NCBI RefSeq assembly: GCF_016919385.1
Contig: NZ_CP070351.1
Coordinates: forward strand, 4,154,001 to 4,218,000
Direction of reading: 5' to 3'
Source: Gordonia sp. PDNC005
GTDB taxonomy: Bacteria > Actinomycetota > Actinomycetes > Mycobacteriales > Mycobacteriaceae
DNA: 64,000 nt
Position numbers and translations under genes: made by a program
Part shown: piece by piece, positions 55,122-63,394 of the stretch
How the letters are laid out: each line of letters begins with the position of its first letter
How positions within the stretch are numbered: the stretch's first letter is position 1
The notes under the pieces: generated by a model
Told to the model about the DNA's origin: nothing
Seen by the model: the letters and a program-made list of their open reading frames with translations, nothing else
The model's database searches: none

Positions 55122-56127
55122 TGGTCCTCCTCGAGAAGATCAGGGCGAGGAAGACGACCGCGCCGACGACGCCCATCACGACGGAGGTCGGTATCTCCAT
55201 CGGCCGGACGACAACACGCCCGATGAGGTCGCAGCCGATGATGAGAACCGTGGAGAGCAGCGCGATCGCAGGCAGGTTCGACCGCAGGTCGTCTCCGCGG
55301 ACCGCACTGACCATGTTCGGGACGATCAGTCCGAGGAAAGGAATGAACCCGACGACCACACTGGTGACACCCGAGGCGAGTGCCACCATGCCGACGCCGA
55401 GGCCGACGGTCGCGCCGTAGTTCAATCCGAGGCTCGTGGCGACGTCTTTGCCGAGCCCGGCGATCGTGAAGTAGTTCGCCAGTGCGTATGACGCGACGGC
55501 GATCACCAGGACCGCCCACAGCGGCTCGTAGAAGCCGCGGACGATGTGGGAGAAGCCGCCGGACCGCCACGAGACGACAGCCTGAAGCAGGTTGTTCTGG
55601 ATCGCCAGAAGGGTGGACGCCGAGGCGACGACGGCGCCGAGCATGAGGCCGACGAGCGGGACGATGGCCGATCGTCGTGCCCGGATGCGGTTGATGATGC
55701 CGAGGAAGATCAGGGTGCCGACGAGTGCCGTCGCGGAGGCTACGAGCATGCGGACCAGCGGCGGGGCGCCCGGAATCCAGAGGAGGCAGGCCAGGACGCC
55801 GAGGCCCGCCCATTCGGCGGTCCCGGCAGTGGTCGGTTCCACAAACCTGTTCTGTGTGAGGCGCTGCATGATGACGCCGGAGAAGCTCATGGCGATGCCT
55901 GCGAGGATCAGTGCGAGGGTTCGGGGGACACGCGAGATGAAGAACATCCGCCACATCTCACTGTCTCCGGTGAGCAGCCCGCCGAGAGTGATGTGGTACT
56001 CGCCGATCATCAGCGAGCCCACAACGAGGGCCGCGGTCGTCGTGATCAGCGCGGGCATGGCGAAACGCCTCACCGGCGACACCCGAATCGATGTCGCCGG
56101 TGAGGCGGTGTCAGACGTGGTGACCAC
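55108..56127 (-). CDS. FecCD-family iron-siderophore permease, first subunit
   Basis: This 339-residue protein has nine to ten segments: RVPRTLALILAGIAMSFSGVIMQRLTQNRFVEPTTAGTAEWAGLG at the N-terminal half, and the coupling region GVTSVVVGFIPFLGLIVPNMVSAVRGDDLRSNLP near the C-terminus. The GTG at 56127 lies 4 bases after the stop of the binding-protein gene. It forms the channel with the second subunit. Confidence 0.9.
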   Translation of the reverse strand: MVTTSDTASPATSIRVSPVRRFAMPALITTTAALVVGSLMIGEYHITLGGLLTGDSEMWRMFFISRVPRTLALILAGIAMSFSGVIMQRLTQNRFVEPTTAGTAEWAGLGVLACLLWIPGAPPLVRMLVASATALVGTLIFLGIINRIRARRSAIVPLVGLMLGAVVASASTLLAIQNNLLQAVVSWRSGGFSHIVRGFYEPLWAVLVIAVASYALANYFTIAGLGKDVATSLGLNYGATVGLGVGMVALASGVTSVVVGFIPFLGLIVPNMVSAVRGDDLRSNLPAIALLSTVLIIGCDLIGRVVVRPMEIPTSVVMGVVGAVVFLALIFSRRTSVAL

Positions 56128-56131
56128 GGGT

Positions 56132-57121
56132 CTACTTCTGGCCGCCCATGGTCTTGGCGATCGTGTTGTAGTTCTCGCCGTAGCACTGGATGCCTTCACG
56201 CAGGTAGAAGCCCGGGTCGAGGTAGACGATCTGGTTCTTCGTCGTGAACTCGGTGTTCTTGAACGCGTCCTGCGCGGCGAACACCGCGGAAGCGGGCTGC
56301 GGCTTGGAGCCGTCCTCCGGCTCGACGGCGGCGTCGCGGTCCATCACGATGACCCACTGAGGGTTGGCCTGAGCGATCGCCTCGGGAGTGAGACCCGAGT
56401 TCTGGTGGTGGTCGCCACCCTGGCCGGCGAAGACGTCCTTGACGTCGAGTGGCTCGGTGAGCGGGCTCATGCGCTTCGCACCGTTGTCGATCTTGCCGCC
56501 GTTGACGATCGACAGGAACACGGTCTGACCGTTGGTGGCCTTCTTCGCCGCGTCGAGCTTGGTGTTGAAGTCGGCGATGATCTGCTGGGCCTGATCCTCC
56601 TTGCCGAAGATCTTGCCGAGCGTCTCGGTCTGGGCGATCATCGCGGCGACGCGGCCGTTCGGTGCGTCATCGCTTGCGGCGATGTCGATGAAGGCGCCGT
56701 TGGACTCGTCGGCGATCTTCTTGAGCTCGGCGTCGTGCTTCGAGAAGCGGTAGCCGCCGATGATCAGATCTGGCTGGACGTCGGCGATGACGTCGAACTT
56801 CGGCTCCGAGTGGACGCCGACGTCCTTGATGTCGCTGTTGTCGATCCACTCGCTGAGGTGCTGCTTCGAATACAACTGCTTGGGGATCGCGACGGGCGTG
56901 ACGCCGAACGCCTTCAGCGTTTCGGCACTCGTGTTGTCGAGTGCAACAACGCGGGTCGGGTTGACGGGGACGTCGACGTCGCCCTTGTTTGTGCTGACGG
57001 TGATGGTTTCGCCGGACGAGGACGATTCGTCGGCGGTGGTCGAGCACGCGCTGAGTGCGAGGCTGCCTGCGAGTACAACTGCTGCGGCGGTCGCAGCAGT
57101 GCGCATTCTCGTGAACTTCAT
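56132..57121 (-). CDS. Iron-siderophore-binding lipoprotein (FepB/FatB-like)
   Basis: This 329-residue protein has a lipoprotein signal peptide ending LSAC at about residue 26. The mature protein opens with TITVSTNKGDVDVPVNPTRVVALDNTSAETLKAFGV and PDLIIGGYRFSKHDAELKKIA, as in class III siderophore-binding proteins of the CeuE/FatB type. The ATG at 57121 has a GGAGGG site. It heads the operon, and an IdeR-type iron box lies 20 bases upstream. No siderophore synthesis genes are in the window, so it may import a siderophore made elsewhere in the genome or by other organisms. Confidence 0.92.
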   Translation of the reverse strand: MKFTRMRTAATAAAVVLAGSLALSACSTTADESSSSGETITVSTNKGDVDVPVNPTRVVALDNTSAETLKAFGVTPVAIPKQLYSKQHLSEWIDNSDIKDVGVHSEPKFDVIADVQPDLIIGGYRFSKHDAELKKIADESNGAFIDIAASDDAPNGRVAAMIAQTETLGKIFGKEDQAQQIIADFNTKLDAAKKATNGQTVFLSIVNGGKIDNGAKRMSPLTEPLDVKDVFAGQGGDHHQNSGLTPEAIAQANPQWVIVMDRDAAVEPEDGSKPQPASAVFAAQDAFKNTEFTTKNQIVYLDPGFYLREGIQCYGENYNTIAKTMGGQK

Positions 57122-57140
57122 GGATTGCCCTCCGGGAGTT

Positions 57141-57159
57141 AAAGGTAACGCAAACCTAA
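57141..57159 (-). promoter_or_regulatory. IdeR/DtxR-type iron box
   Basis: On the minus strand TTAGGTTTGCGTTACCTTT matches about 13 of 19 positions of the consensus TTAGGTTAGGCTAACCTAA, including all outer bases of the left arm. A second overlapping inverted pair AACCTA/TAGGTT extends to 57173, and a TATGTT -10 candidate lies inside it at 57160-57165. Iron-dependent repression of the operon is therefore expected. Confidence 0.7.
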
Positions 57160-57194
57160 CATAGCGTAGGTTTACCAATGCGCCCGGTCGGGAA

Positions 57195-58163
57195 TCAGCT
57201 GGTCACGACCTCCAGGCTCGGCAGCGTGAGGTCGATGTCGACGTCGCCCCCTCCGTTCGGAACTGCGGTGAGGGTGAGGAGAGTGGCCTCCGGGCGGCAG
57301 CTGAACCGAGCCGGAGCGTACGGCGACGTGCCGAGGCCTGCGCTGACATGCAGCGCCATCGACGCGCCCCAGCGCGACAGGCCCTTCACCCGTGAGCGGT
57401 CGATGTGGCAGTTGGTCACCAGTGCGCCGTAGCCGGGCACACACAGCTGGCCGCCGTGCGTGTGGCCTGCGAGCACGAGGTCGTAGCCGTCGTCGGCGAA
57501 CGCGTCGAGCACTCGCGGCTCGGGGGAGTGGGTGAGTCCAAGACGCAACTGGGCGAGCGGGTTCGGGCGACCCGCGATCGTCTCGTACCGGTCGCGCTCG
57601 ATGTGCGGATCGTCCACGCCCGCGGACGCGACGCGCACGCCGGCCACTTCCAGTTCGCGGACCGCATGGGTCGCGTCCAGCCATCCGCGTTCGGTGAACG
57701 CCGCACGCAGGTCCTGCCACGGCAGCGGCTCACCGTGCGTGCGCTTGTGATCCTTCTTGAAGTACTTGAACGGGTTCTTCGGCTTGGGGCCGAAGTAATC
57801 ATTCGACCCGAACACGAACAGGCCAGGTCGCGACAGGAGTCCGCCGAGCGACTGCACAACCGCGGGCACGGCATTCGGATGCGCGAGATTGTCGCCGGTG
57901 TTGACGACGAGATCGGGCTCGAGCGAGTCCAACTCGGAGATCCACGCCTGCTTGAGATGCTGATTCGGCATCATGTGGATGTCACTGATGTGCAGCACCC
58001 GCAACGGGGACGACCCCGGTTCGAGAATCGGCGCGGTCACATGACGCAGAGCGAACGCGTTGCGCTCGATCACCGTCGAATAGACGAGGCCCGCGGCGGC
58101 AGCGCCTGCCGCGCCCGCGGCTAGACGGACCACGCGGGACGAGGGATCGGAACCGGAGGGCAT
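57195..58163 (-). CDS. Membrane-anchored metallophosphoesterase (Rv3683-like)
   Basis: This 322-residue protein has an N-terminal hydrophobic anchor (about 12-30). The calcineurin-like phosphoesterase motifs follow: LHISDIHMMPN (DxH), VNTGDNLAH (GDN), VFGSNDYFG (GNHD variant with ND) and LAGHTHGGQLCVPGYG (GHTHGGQ). The family hydrolyses phosphodiesters. Its substrate here is unknown. In M. tuberculosis the equivalent Rv3683 also lies beside ponA2. The ATG at 58163 gives the short anchor. Confidence 0.88.
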   Translation of the reverse strand: MPSGSDPSSRVVRLAAGAAGAAAAGLVYSTVIERNAFALRHVTAPILEPGSSPLRVLHISDIHMMPNQHLKQAWISELDSLEPDLVVNTGDNLAHPNAVPAVVQSLGGLLSRPGLFVFGSNDYFGPKPKNPFKYFKKDHKRTHGEPLPWQDLRAAFTERGWLDATHAVRELEVAGVRVASAGVDDPHIERDRYETIAGRPNPLAQLRLGLTHSPEPRVLDAFADDGYDLVLAGHTHGGQLCVPGYGALVTNCHIDRSRVKGLSRWGASMALHVSAGLGTSPYAPARFSCRPEATLLTLTAVPNGGGDVDIDLTLPSLEVVTS

Positions 58164-58215
58164 GCCGTCCACGATACGCGCGCCCTCTGCCCAGGCGTGC
58201 CTCCTAAGCCCTAGC

Positions 58216-60687
58216 TCACTCGTCGGGGACCTCAATCACGACCGGCCCGACGCCGGGGACCTCGACGGTCTTCTCGATCATCTTCTCGCCGTTGCGTCCG
58301 CTCGGGCCGGTCGACGTCCCGCGACCGTTGCTCACGTAGACGGCGACCGTGCTGCCGGGCATCGCGCTGTCGGACGGCGCGGTGAACACCACGGTGCCCT
58401 TCGGGCGCCCGCTGTCGACTTCGAGTTCGTTCACCTTGAACCCGGCTTCCTGGAGGCGTGCGGTCGCCTGGCTCACCGGCAGTCCGCTCACCTGTGGAAT
58501 CCGGCCGCGGTCGGAGCCCGCCACGAACTGCGGGTCGACCGGTGGCATGGCGACCGGACCGAACTTCTGGGCGACCGGAAGAATCGCGTTCATCCACGTG
58601 CGGGCCGGTTCGTAACCGCCGTACACGTCGCCGTCGTAGCACTGGCGCAGCGGCGCGGTGCAGATGCCGGCGGGGGTCGGGCCGTCGTTGTAGACGTACG
58701 ACGCCGCGGCCATCTGGTTGGTGAAACCGAGGAACGCCGCCGAACGGTGCGCCTCAGTCGTCCCCGTCTTGCCCGACAGCGGAAGGTTCCATCCGGTCGA
58801 ACGTGCGGCCTGTGCGGACGTGCCGATGCCGCGGTCGTCCTCGCCCATCGCGTTGGCCAAGGTGTTCGCCAGCCCGGCTTCCACCACCTGTTCGCACTTG
58901 GGAGCGGTGAACGGGACCGCAGTCAGCGCGGGTTTGCCCTTCTCGTCCATCACCCGGTTGCCGTACTGGTCGCGCTTGGCCTGCTGGATGGAGACGATCG
59001 GATTCGGCGGGCACCATGTGCCGCCGGACGCCAGCGTCGCCGCCACATTCGACAGTTCGAGCGCGTTCACTGCGAACGGGCCGAGGGTGAACGAACCGAA
59101 GTTCCCCTTCTTGATGTAGTCGGCCAGTGACTGGTCGCCGTTGCCCGAAGTTCCGGGAGAGTTGTACGACCGCATGCCGAGTCGCACGGCCATGTCGACC
59201 GCGGGCTTCACGCCGACCTGCTGAAGGAGCTGGACGAACGTGGTGTTCGGTGATGTCGCGAGCGCCTGCGTCACCGACGCCTGGGGGGCGTACGCGCCCG
59301 CGTTCTTGACGCAGTAGGCGTTCGCGGGGCAACCGTTGGCGCCGTTGCTGTTGCCCATTCCGAAGACGGCGACGCTGGACGGGACGGGAAGGACGGCGCT
59401 GGTGCCCAGGCCCTTCTCCATCGCGGCCGCGGTGGTGAACAGTTTGAAGACCGAACCCGCGCCGTCGCCGACCATGGAGAACGGCTGCGGCTGCACTGTC
59501 TGATCCTTCTTCGCGTCCAGTCCGTAGTTTCGGCTCGACACCATCGACACGACGTCGTGCGACTGCTTGCCGGGACGGACGATGCTCATCACGTTTGCGA
59601 TGCCCTCGGTGTGCGGGTCGGCCTGTGCCTGTGCCGCGCGCAGGGCCGACGCCTGGACTGTGGGATCGAGCGTGGTGCGGATCAGGTACCCGCCGCGCAT
59701 CACCTGCTGGCGCGAGATGCCGTTGTCCGCGAGGTACTGCAGGACGTAGTCGCAGAAGAACCCCGCGTTGTCGGCGGCGATGCATCCCTGGGTGGGAGTG
59801 CGCGGTTCGGGGAGGACGCCCAGCGGCTTCTCTTTGGCCGCCGTCAGCTCTGCCTTGCGCTCAGGGAAGTTGTCGATCATGGTGTCCAGCACCAGATTCC
59901 GTCGGGCGGTTGTCGCCTTCGGGTCGGAGTAGGGATTAAGCCCCGAGCTCGACTGGACCATGCCCGCGAGCATCGCCGCCTGTTCGACGGTCAGTTCCTT
60001 TGCGGAGTGGCCGAAGTAGGTCTGGGCGGCCGCCTCGATGCCATAGGCGTTGTTGCCGAACGGAACGACGTTGAGGTAGCGAGTGATGATCTGCTTCTTG
60101 GCGTCCTGCTTGGCGGCGGCATCGTCCAGCCCGCGGTCGCGTTTGGCCTGATCGATGAGCGTCTGCTCGAGTGTCAATGCCATGCGGACTTCGCGGAGCT
60201 TGCGGGCAGGGGTGGTCTCGATCGCTGCTTGCCGTTCGGCCTCGGTGCGGGCGAGGACGAGTAGCTGATAGTTCTTGATGTACTGCTGGTCGAGAGTGGA
60301 CGCGCCCTGCTGCACGTCGCCCGACGCCGAGTTCTTCAGCGCTGCGCGGATGGTGCCGCGCCAGTCGACGCCGTCGTGTTCGAGGAAGCGTCGATCCTCG
60401 ATGGAGATGATCGCTCGGATCATGTCCTGCGAGATGTCGTTGTATCCGACCTGGTAGCGGTACTGGTCGAAGAGCTGCGCGATCGGCTTGCCGGTGGAGT
60501 CGGTCACGGTGGTGACTTCCGGCAGTGTGCCGTTCAGCAGTTCCGAGGAACTGTTCTCCATCGTCGCCGCGGCTCGGTTGGTCAGGACGCCGATTCCGCC
60601 GACGACTGGAAACAGGAGGCCCGCCAGCAGGACGCCCGCCATGACGCAGGCGACCGCGAGGCCGGCCAGGTTCGTTGTCTTCCGCAC
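58216..60687 (-). CDS. ponA2: Bifunctional penicillin-binding protein PonA2 with PASTA domain
   Basis: PonA2 polymerises and cross-links peptidoglycan outside the membrane. The 823-residue protein has a short cytoplasmic tail, an N-terminal anchor at about 8-30, and a GT51 transglycosylase domain at about 65-250 with the catalytic Glu in ISIEDRRFLEHDGVDW near residue 97. A transpeptidase domain spans about 340-680. It shows GAGSVFKLFT with the active Ser near residue 410, SPN near 480 and SGKTGTTEAHRSAAF near 638. One PASTA domain spans about 715-785 (VSGLPVSQATARLQEAGF). The GTG at 60687 starts it. It is divergent from whiB4, as in M. tuberculosis. Confidence 0.93.
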   Translation of the reverse strand: MRKTTNLAGLAVACVMAGVLLAGLLFPVVGGIGVLTNRAAATMENSSSELLNGTLPEVTTVTDSTGKPIAQLFDQYRYQVGYNDISQDMIRAIISIEDRRFLEHDGVDWRGTIRAALKNSASGDVQQGASTLDQQYIKNYQLLVLARTEAERQAAIETTPARKLREVRMALTLEQTLIDQAKRDRGLDDAAAKQDAKKQIITRYLNVVPFGNNAYGIEAAAQTYFGHSAKELTVEQAAMLAGMVQSSSGLNPYSDPKATTARRNLVLDTMIDNFPERKAELTAAKEKPLGVLPEPRTPTQGCIAADNAGFFCDYVLQYLADNGISRQQVMRGGYLIRTTLDPTVQASALRAAQAQADPHTEGIANVMSIVRPGKQSHDVVSMVSSRNYGLDAKKDQTVQPQPFSMVGDGAGSVFKLFTTAAAMEKGLGTSAVLPVPSSVAVFGMGNSNGANGCPANAYCVKNAGAYAPQASVTQALATSPNTTFVQLLQQVGVKPAVDMAVRLGMRSYNSPGTSGNGDQSLADYIKKGNFGSFTLGPFAVNALELSNVAATLASGGTWCPPNPIVSIQQAKRDQYGNRVMDEKGKPALTAVPFTAPKCEQVVEAGLANTLANAMGEDDRGIGTSAQAARSTGWNLPLSGKTGTTEAHRSAAFLGFTNQMAAASYVYNDGPTPAGICTAPLRQCYDGDVYGGYEPARTWMNAILPVAQKFGPVAMPPVDPQFVAGSDRGRIPQVSGLPVSQATARLQEAGFKVNELEVDSGRPKGTVVFTAPSDSAMPGSTVAVYVSNGRGTSTGPSGRNGEKMIEKTVEVPGVGPVVIEVPDE

Positions 60688-60919
60688 GGTCGCCAGGATA
60701 CGTGTGCTGTCGAGTACACCCGGGTAGCGACCTGCGGGATCCGCTCCTTACCCCGGGCATTGCCCTCTCGACTTGATTTGCGATGGGCGTCTCAATAGGG
60801 TGATGGACGTGAGCTACCCCACAATGCGCACAAATGCAGGGTGACGCTCAGCTTTAGATCTTATGCGCGGATCGAGCGTCGGTCCGTGTCGATGGGTTTG
60901 TGAAAGGTGGGATCGCGCA

Positions 60920-61249
60920 ATGACTTTGGCGCCGTTGTCCTCCGGAGATTCGGAAACACGCCTTACCTGGGTATCGCAGGCGCGCTGTCGCGGCGGTAAT
61001 CCGGACGACCTCTTCGTTCGAGGGGCCGCCCAGCGTAAAGCCGCAACCATCTGTCGGCACTGCCCGGTCCAGATGGAATGCGGTGCGGACGCCCTCGACA
61101 ACCGCGTCGAGTTCGGCGTCTGGGGGGGAATGACCGAGCGGCAGCGTCGCGCTCTCCTCCGCCAGCATCCCGAGGTCACCTCGTGGGCGGAGTTCTTCGA
61201 CGCTCAGCGCCGCCGCCAGCGGATCGGCGCGGTCCCCGACAAGATGTGA
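60920..61249 (+). CDS. whiB4: Iron-sulfur redox regulator WhiB4
   Basis: WhiB4 carries an oxygen-sensitive 4Fe-4S cluster and regulates redox and cell-wall genes. The 109-residue protein has the four cluster Cys residues (ARCRGG near residue 23, then CRHC and MEC near 53-62). It also has the WhiB signature EFGVWGGMTERQRRALLRQHPEV. FVRGAAQRKAATICRHCPVQMECGADALDN is nearly identical to M. tuberculosis WhiB4 as I remember it. The ATG at 60920 follows AAAGGTGG. A strong terminator follows the stop. Confidence 0.93.
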   Translation: MTLAPLSSGDSETRLTWVSQARCRGGNPDDLFVRGAAQRKAATICRHCPVQMECGADALDNRVEFGVWGGMTERQRRALLRQHPEVTSWAEFFDAQRRRQRIGAVPDKM

Positions 61250-61254
61250 TGTGA

Positions 61255-61283
61255 CGAGCCCGGCGATCAGATCGCCGGGCTCG
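61255..61283. terminator. Bidirectional terminator between whiB4 and the DUF445 gene
   Basis: A perfect 14-base inverted repeat (61255-61268 with 61270-61283) begins 5 bases after the whiB4 stop and lies 24 bases beyond the end of the convergent gene. Confidence 0.78.
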
Positions 61284-61307
61284 CGTGCATCTGTCGCCTG
61301 TTCGTTG

Positions 61308-62573
61308 TCAGTGACGCGCGAACAGTTCGATCAGCTGAACCTGGATCTCGCCGACCAGTCCGCCGAGTATCGCTCCGATCGCGATCATGAGCGGCTCGTC
61401 GTCCTTGAAGACTGGGCGCATGATCGACTCGTACTCGACCTCGGTGAGTTCACTCATCTTCTCGACGATGGTGTTCTCCAGATCGATCGTCGTGAGTGTG
61501 TAGTCGTTGGCGTGGGCGAGAGTGTCGGGTACGTGTGCGAGCACGTCCGCGACCACCTTGTCTTTGAGGTCCCGATACTTCTGTGTGCCGACCGTGAGGC
61601 TCACTAGAGGTTTCGCCACTGAGACCTGCGAGTCGATCGCGGATTCCAACTCGCGCGCGACGAGTGCGAACAGCTTGTCTGAGCCCGGGCCCTCGAGGAT
61701 TCCCTGAATGAGGTTCTCCGGTGAGAACAGGTCCTCGGCGAGGATCTTCGCGTAGTCGCGTGTGATCTTGTCGCGGTGTGCGTGGAGCAGGCCCTGGAAG
61801 CGGATGAAGCCGAGGTACTTCTTCGGGAGCTGTGGCCGGAACAGCATGTTCAACGCGATGTAGTCGCTGATGAAGCCGACGCTGAAACCGAAGATCGGCA
61901 TGATCCACGGGTTCTGGAACAGGGCCCACGCGACCATCTGCACCAGGCCGATGCCGAAGCCGAAGTAGATCCCGGACCGTCGGACGAAGCTCATCGCGTC
62001 CGACGTGACCGTCTTGAGGAGCGTGTTGAGCTTCTCCTTGTTACGGACGAGAGTCGTGACCGCGAGGTACTGAAGATCCAGGTACCGCGGGATGTCGGCT
62101 CGCATCTCGTCGAGCAGCTTCTCGACGACGACAGGTGCCTGCTGCTGGATCCTCGAGTGGACGGCGCGCCGAGCGGCGGACGGCAGGCTGTCCCACAGGC
62201 CCGGTCGGACCTGTTCGGCGATGTCGCGGGTGATCTCGTCAATGGCCGACGTCAGCGGTTCCCTGATCGCCTCGACCGCTTCCTGAGCGTCGAAACGTTC
62301 CAGCAGTTCCTCGGGCCGCAACAGATTCGACGTCAGCAGTTCGATGGTGGTCGCGCCGACTTTGCCCGCCCGACGCGGCACGATGCCCTGCCAGCCGATG
62401 GGGCCGATGCCGCGGAATTCGATCGGTTTGAAGATCATCTCGAGTGCCACGAGTTTGGTGCTCCAGCCGACGAAGGCCGCGATGATCGGCATCGACAGGT
62501 AGATCAGCCAGTTCAAGCCGAAGTCGTGGGTGATCTCGCTCCACGTCTGAATGGCCACGACGTGTGTTGTCAT
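61308..62573 (-). CDS. DUF445 family membrane protein
   Basis: This 421-residue protein has an N-terminal segment IYLSMPIIAAFVGWSTKLVALEMIF at about 20-45. The DUF445 landmark FKPIEFRGIGPIGWQGIVPRRAGKVG follows. A long helical middle is followed by two further segments near 200-235 with NMLFRPQLPKKYLGFIRFQGLLHAHRDKI, a second copy of the landmark. A last segment lies at about 395-415. The function of the family (YheB-like) is unknown. The ATG at 62573 is one base after the stop of the upstream gene, so the two are co-transcribed. Confidence 0.82.
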   Translation of the reverse strand: MTTHVVAIQTWSEITHDFGLNWLIYLSMPIIAAFVGWSTKLVALEMIFKPIEFRGIGPIGWQGIVPRRAGKVGATTIELLTSNLLRPEELLERFDAQEAVEAIREPLTSAIDEITRDIAEQVRPGLWDSLPSAARRAVHSRIQQQAPVVVEKLLDEMRADIPRYLDLQYLAVTTLVRNKEKLNTLLKTVTSDAMSFVRRSGIYFGFGIGLVQMVAWALFQNPWIMPIFGFSVGFISDYIALNMLFRPQLPKKYLGFIRFQGLLHAHRDKITRDYAKILAEDLFSPENLIQGILEGPGSDKLFALVARELESAIDSQVSVAKPLVSLTVGTQKYRDLKDKVVADVLAHVPDTLAHANDYTLTTIDLENTIVEKMSELTEVEYESIMRPVFKDDEPLMIAIGAILGGLVGEIQVQLIELFARH

Positions 62574-62574
62574 C

Positions 62575-63273
62575 TCAGTCGCCGGCTGCCATCGCGGTGG
62601 CCCACAAGTCCATGCCGAGCGACGACAACCGCAGGGTCCGCCGTTCGATGCGCGGTCCGACCGGGCCCACGGACGACGACTTGATCGCCTTGAGCACCAT
62701 GGTCTCGGCCGCCAGGACCTCGTAGTCGACCTTCAGATCCGGATCCTCCGGCCCCACTTCGAGTAGTCCGAGGTTGAGCAGGTTCGTGACGTACGCGGGG
62801 ACCATCTCGGGTAGTGCGAGGTTCGCAGTACGGCCGATCAGCGCGGCATTCTCCAGCACCGGCGACCGTGAGGACGTCCGGCTGATCACGTTGATCAGCG
62901 GCGACACCGCGCCGTCGGACAGCGCGCCGACGATCCGCGCCTCGTCGGCGACGAGTTGATCGAGGATGCGGGTGAACAGCTCGAGTCTGCTGGCCGCCGT
63001 GCCCTGATTGAGGGCCTGGTCGAGCAGGCCGTTCATCCGCTCGTTGAGTCGCTGCGCAGGGGCCGGTTCGAGGGCGGCGCGCTGCGCTTCAGCCTTGACG
63101 GCCCGCTCTGCGGGGCCGTCGTCGGCGGCGGGCGAATCGGGGTCGATCGCGTCGAGCCCGGCTCTGGCGAGCGCCAGGAACTGCTCCTCGGTCCACTCGG
63201 CACAACTGAGCGCGGTCCGGGTGATGGACACAGCGGAGCCGAGCAGGGCTCGTGGGTCGAACAGGCTGCTCAT
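62575..63273 (-). CDS. Abi-alpha/DUF4393-like protein
   Basis: This 232-residue soluble protein has a helical N-terminal half with an acidic linker. A block LNERMNGLLDQALNQGTAASRLELFTRILDQLVADEARIVGALSDGAVSPLINVISR resembles Abi-alpha (DUF4393) proteins. LENAALIGRTANLALPEMVPAYVTNLLNLGLLEVGPED follows, a winged-helix-like ending. Related proteins are linked by name to abortive phage infection, but evidence for that role in this branch is lacking. It is coupled to the DUF445 gene with a 1-base gap. Confidence 0.55.
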   Translation of the reverse strand: MSSLFDPRALLGSAVSITRTALSCAEWTEEQFLALARAGLDAIDPDSPAADDGPAERAVKAEAQRAALEPAPAQRLNERMNGLLDQALNQGTAASRLELFTRILDQLVADEARIVGALSDGAVSPLINVISRTSSRSPVLENAALIGRTANLALPEMVPAYVTNLLNLGLLEVGPEDPDLKVDYEVLAAETMVLKAIKSSSVGPVGPRIERRTLRLSSLGMDLWATAMAAGD

Positions 63274-63365
63274 GGATCCCCTTTCGTACCGGTGACAGCT
63301 GTGCGCGGTCGCATCAGCGTACTAGTACGGGAGCGGGATACTGGTCAGTTCTCAGCGTCGAAGAG

Positions 63366-63394
63366 AGTTATATAACAATATTCATTGGTACGGA
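63366..63394 (-). promoter_or_regulatory. AT-rich candidate promoter upstream of the Abi-alpha-like gene
   Basis: The stretch around 63366-63385 is the most AT-rich spot of the right end. It contains the palindrome GTTATATAAC (63367-63376), which includes TATAAC as a minus-strand -10 candidate. Its distance to the gene start (about 95 bases) leaves a moderate leader. Confidence 0.35.

Noticed and set aside
60803..60844. A 13-codon frame (MDVSYPTMRTNAG) upstream of whiB4 as a regulatory leader peptide
   Set aside because: It lacks a ribosome site and the nearest -10 candidate is too close for a leaderless start. whiB7-like leader control is not expected for whiB4.
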